Assembly (NCBI GenBank): GCA_003164075.1
Contig: PLRZ01000108.1
Location: 17,186 to 24,307, forward strand
DNA length: 7,122 bases
Origin: Bryobacterales bacterium
Lineage (GTDB): Bacteria > Acidobacteriota > Terriglobia > Bryobacterales > Bryobacteraceae
Direction: 5' to 3'
Shown here: positions 5,636-7,122 of the stretch, piece after piece
How the letters are laid out: the number at the start of each line of letters is the position of its first letter
Numbering within the stretch: position 1 is the first letter of the stretch
Position numbers and translations under genes: made by a program
Notes under the pieces: model-generated
The model's database searches: none
What the model saw: the letters and a program-made list of their open reading frames with translations, nothing else
Told to the model about the DNA's origin: nothing

Positions 5636-5639
5636 ATTC

Positions 5640-7109
5640 ATGAAGCTGTCGATCCTGATGCCGGTTTACAACGAACGCACCGTGGTGGAGCGGTGTATTT
5701 CGCTGGTGCTGACGGCCCGTTTGCCCGAGAGCATGGATCGCGAGCTGGTGATTGTGGACGATTGCTCCACCGACGGCACCTTCGCCATTCTGCAGCGCCT
5801 GGCCGCCGGTTTTCCGCAAATCCGCCTGTACAAGCACGAGCGCAACGCCGGTAAAGGCGCGGCCGTAAGGACCGCTATCGAGAAGGCCACCGGGGATTTC
5901 TCGCTGATTCAGGATGCCGATCTGGAGTACGACCCGTGCGAGTATTCGCGCCTGCTGCGCCCCCTGCTGGACGGGCATGCCGACGCGGTCTTCGGGTCGC
6001 GGTACATGGCCGGCGAGCAGACGCGAATCCTGCCGTTCTGGCACTCCATGATCAACAAGGGACTGACGCTGGTCTCCAATATGTTCTGCAATTTGAATCT
6101 CACGGACATGGAGACGTGCTACAAAGTTTTCCGCACGGACCTGCTGAAGAGCATCCCGGTGCGCTCCGACCGTTTCGGATTCGAGCCCGAAATCGTGATG
6201 AAGAGCGCCAAGCGGAAATTCCGCATCTACGAAGTGCCCATCAGCTATCACGGCCGCACCTATGAAGAGGGCAAGAAGATCGGATGGAAGGACGGCCTGA
6301 AGGCGCTGGGCGTGATTCTGAAGTTTTGGGTGATTGACGACCTCTATGCGGCGCCCTACGGCCGCGGGGTTCTCAACAACCTCACCGGCACGCCGCAATA
6401 CCTGAGCTGGCTGGCGCGCAAATTGCGGCCCCACGTGGGCGATTCGGTGCTGGAAGTGGGCGCGGGAATCGGCAATATCGCCGGCCGCCTGATGGCGCGG
6501 CGGGTTCTCTACGTGGCGGCCGAGAAGGACGCCCTGCACCTGCACGCCCTGAACAACCGCTTCCTGCGGACCCCCAACGTGACGGTGCAGCGCATCGATC
6601 CCGATGTGCCCGAGGACCTGGCGGGCCTGGAGGCCTGTTTCGACACGGTGCTCTGTCTCAACGTGCTGGAGTATCTGGACGACCCGGAGCGCGTGGTGAA
6701 CTCCCTGCGCGGCACTCTGAAAGCCGGCGGCAACCTGATTGTACTGGTGCCGCGCGGTCCGGCTCTGTTTGGAAGCCTCGACCGCAGCCTGGGCCACAAG
6801 CGCCGTTACAGCCCGGCGGACATGCGGCGCCTTCTGGAATCGCAGGGCTTCGCGGTGGAGCAGGTTTACGATTTCAACCGGGCCGGCGGGCCGCCGTGGT
6901 GGGCCTACGGCAAGCTGTTCGGCGCGCGCAACATCAACAAACCGGTGCTGAAGATTTTCGACAAGACGGTGTGGCTCTGGCGCCGGATGGATTGGCTGCT
7001 GCCCTGGCCGGGACTTTCTCTGATCGCGGTGGGGCGCAAGAGCGGGGGCGGCGCTATGCCGGTCCGGAGCGAGGTTTCGGCGCAGGCCTCGTCTTCTCAT
7101 GCAGTCTGA
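5640..7109 (+). CDS. Bifunctional GT2 glycosyltransferase / class I SAM methyltransferase
   Basis: This 489-residue cytoplasmic fusion starts directly with a GT-A fold. SILMPVYNE is at 4-12, VDDCSTDGT at 39-47, NAGKGAAVRTAI at 69-80, and the metal/nucleotide-sugar DxD is D92-A-D94 in QDADLEYDP. ETCYKVFR (158-165) and RFGFEPEI (178-185) are typical of dolichyl-phosphate-mannose-synthase-like GT2 enzymes. After a linker (about 235-262) comes a Rossmann methyltransferase. Its motif I is VLEVGAGIGNIA (270-281), an acidic SAM-ribose contact is likely at E295, LCLNVLEYLDDPE is at 338-350 and LKAGGNLIVLVP at 360-371. No membrane helix is evident. The combination is a known fusion and suggests sugar transfer, probably to a lipid carrier or surface glycan, paired with methylation of the same product; both substrates are unknown. 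ATG at 5640 begins the conserved first strand, so the start is secure despite the absence of a Shine-Dalgarno. The C-terminal tail (about 467-489) is poorly conserved-looking. Confidence 0.93.
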   Translation: MKLSILMPVYNERTVVERCISLVLTARLPESMDRELVIVDDCSTDGTFAILQRLAAGFPQIRLYKHERNAGKGAAVRTAIEKATGDFSLIQDADLEYDPCEYSRLLRPLLDGHADAVFGSRYMAGEQTRILPFWHSMINKGLTLVSNMFCNLNLTDMETCYKVFRTDLLKSIPVRSDRFGFEPEIVMKSAKRKFRIYEVPISYHGRTYEEGKKIGWKDGLKALGVILKFWVIDDLYAAPYGRGVLNNLTGTPQYLSWLARKLRPHVGDSVLEVGAGIGNIAGRLMARRVLYVAAEKDALHLHALNNRFLRTPNVTVQRIDPDVPEDLAGLEACFDTVLCLNVLEYLDDPERVVNSLRGTLKAGGNLIVLVPRGPALFGSLDRSLGHKRRYSPADMRRLLESQGFAVEQVYDFNRAGGPPWWAYGKLFGARNINKPVLKIFDKTVWLWRRMDWLLPWPGLSLIAVGRKSGGGAMPVRSEVSAQASSSHAV

Positions 7110-7122
7110 CAATCTGGCGGCG
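7099..7122 (+). CDS. Possible start of a downstream gene (truncated by window)
   Basis: ATG at 7099 opens a frame MQSDNLAA that overlaps the last 11 bp of the glycosyltransferase-methyltransferase gene and continues past the window end. Short overlaps like this are usual inside operons. Only eight codons are visible and there is no clear ribosome-binding site, so neither existence nor function can be established. Confidence 0.25.

Larger units (their letters stand above)
4653..5639. other. Gene-free, repeat-rich stretch of about 1 kb
   Basis: Every open frame here has composition unlike a protein, lacks a ribosome-binding site, or conflicts with frames on the other strand. What can be seen is promoter signals at both ends, a diverged 42-bp duplication near 4725-4798, and three CCATCGGG-containing sites (5133, 5387, 5589). 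There are also a large imperfect inverted repeat (5196-5307), a perfect 23-bp palindrome (5385-5407), and a GACCGT-rich hairpin block (5464-5556). I found no tRNA, rRNA or recognisable riboswitch. Structured RNA or repeat-family insertions are the likeliest content, but this is inference. Confidence 0.5.

Noticed and set aside
5448..7112. 554-codon minus-strand open frame
   Set aside because: It is fully antisense to the glycosyltransferase-methyltransferase gene. Its protein is rich in His/Gln/Arg with no domain, as expected from the complement of a high-GC3 gene.

Overview
The window is GC-rich bacterial chromosome with long intergenic stretches. The best guess at its source is a soil Acidobacteriota of the Bryobacter/Solibacter type. 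This is an inference from the combination of a PEP-CTERM protein, a secreted protein with a putative-Ig (He_PIG-like) domain, and a glycosyltransferase-methyltransferase fusion. No rRNA or other phylogenetic marker is present to confirm it.

Layout, left to right. (1) 1-255, minus: the first 85 codons of a gene cut by the window edge. It encodes a DUF6932-like, nucleotidyltransferase-like protein. It is read from one side of a compact symmetric divergent promoter/operator (280-321). The other side of that promoter has no gene left. (2) 322-598: no gene; two strong inverted repeats. (3) 599-2248, minus: nadE, the glutamine-dependent NAD+ synthetase, complete. (4) 2249-2547: intergenic, several short hairpins. 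(5) 2548-4652, minus: a two-gene operon. A secreted protein with a signal peptide, an unknown N-terminal domain, an Ig-like domain and a C-terminal beta-sandwich-type module overlaps by ATGA with a short PEP-CTERM surface protein. (6) 4653-5639: almost 1 kb without a convincing gene. It is rich in inverted repeats and in a recurring CCATCGGG motif. (7) 5640-7109, plus: a GT2 glycosyltransferase fused to a class I SAM methyltransferase. A possible next gene overlaps its end (from 7099) and runs out of the window.

Functionally the genes are mixed: one housekeeping gene for the last step of NAD synthesis, a small cell-surface/export operon, and a glycan or lipid-linked sugar-modifying enzyme. 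They do not form one pathway. No novel multi-gene system is evident. The observations most worth checking are the DUF6932-like gene with its half-empty divergent promoter, and a shared start architecture at three transcription units: an extended -10 (TGN-TANNNT) 6-10 nt before the start codon with no usable Shine-Dalgarno, which suggests leaderless mRNAs. The repeat-like intergenic blocks come next.
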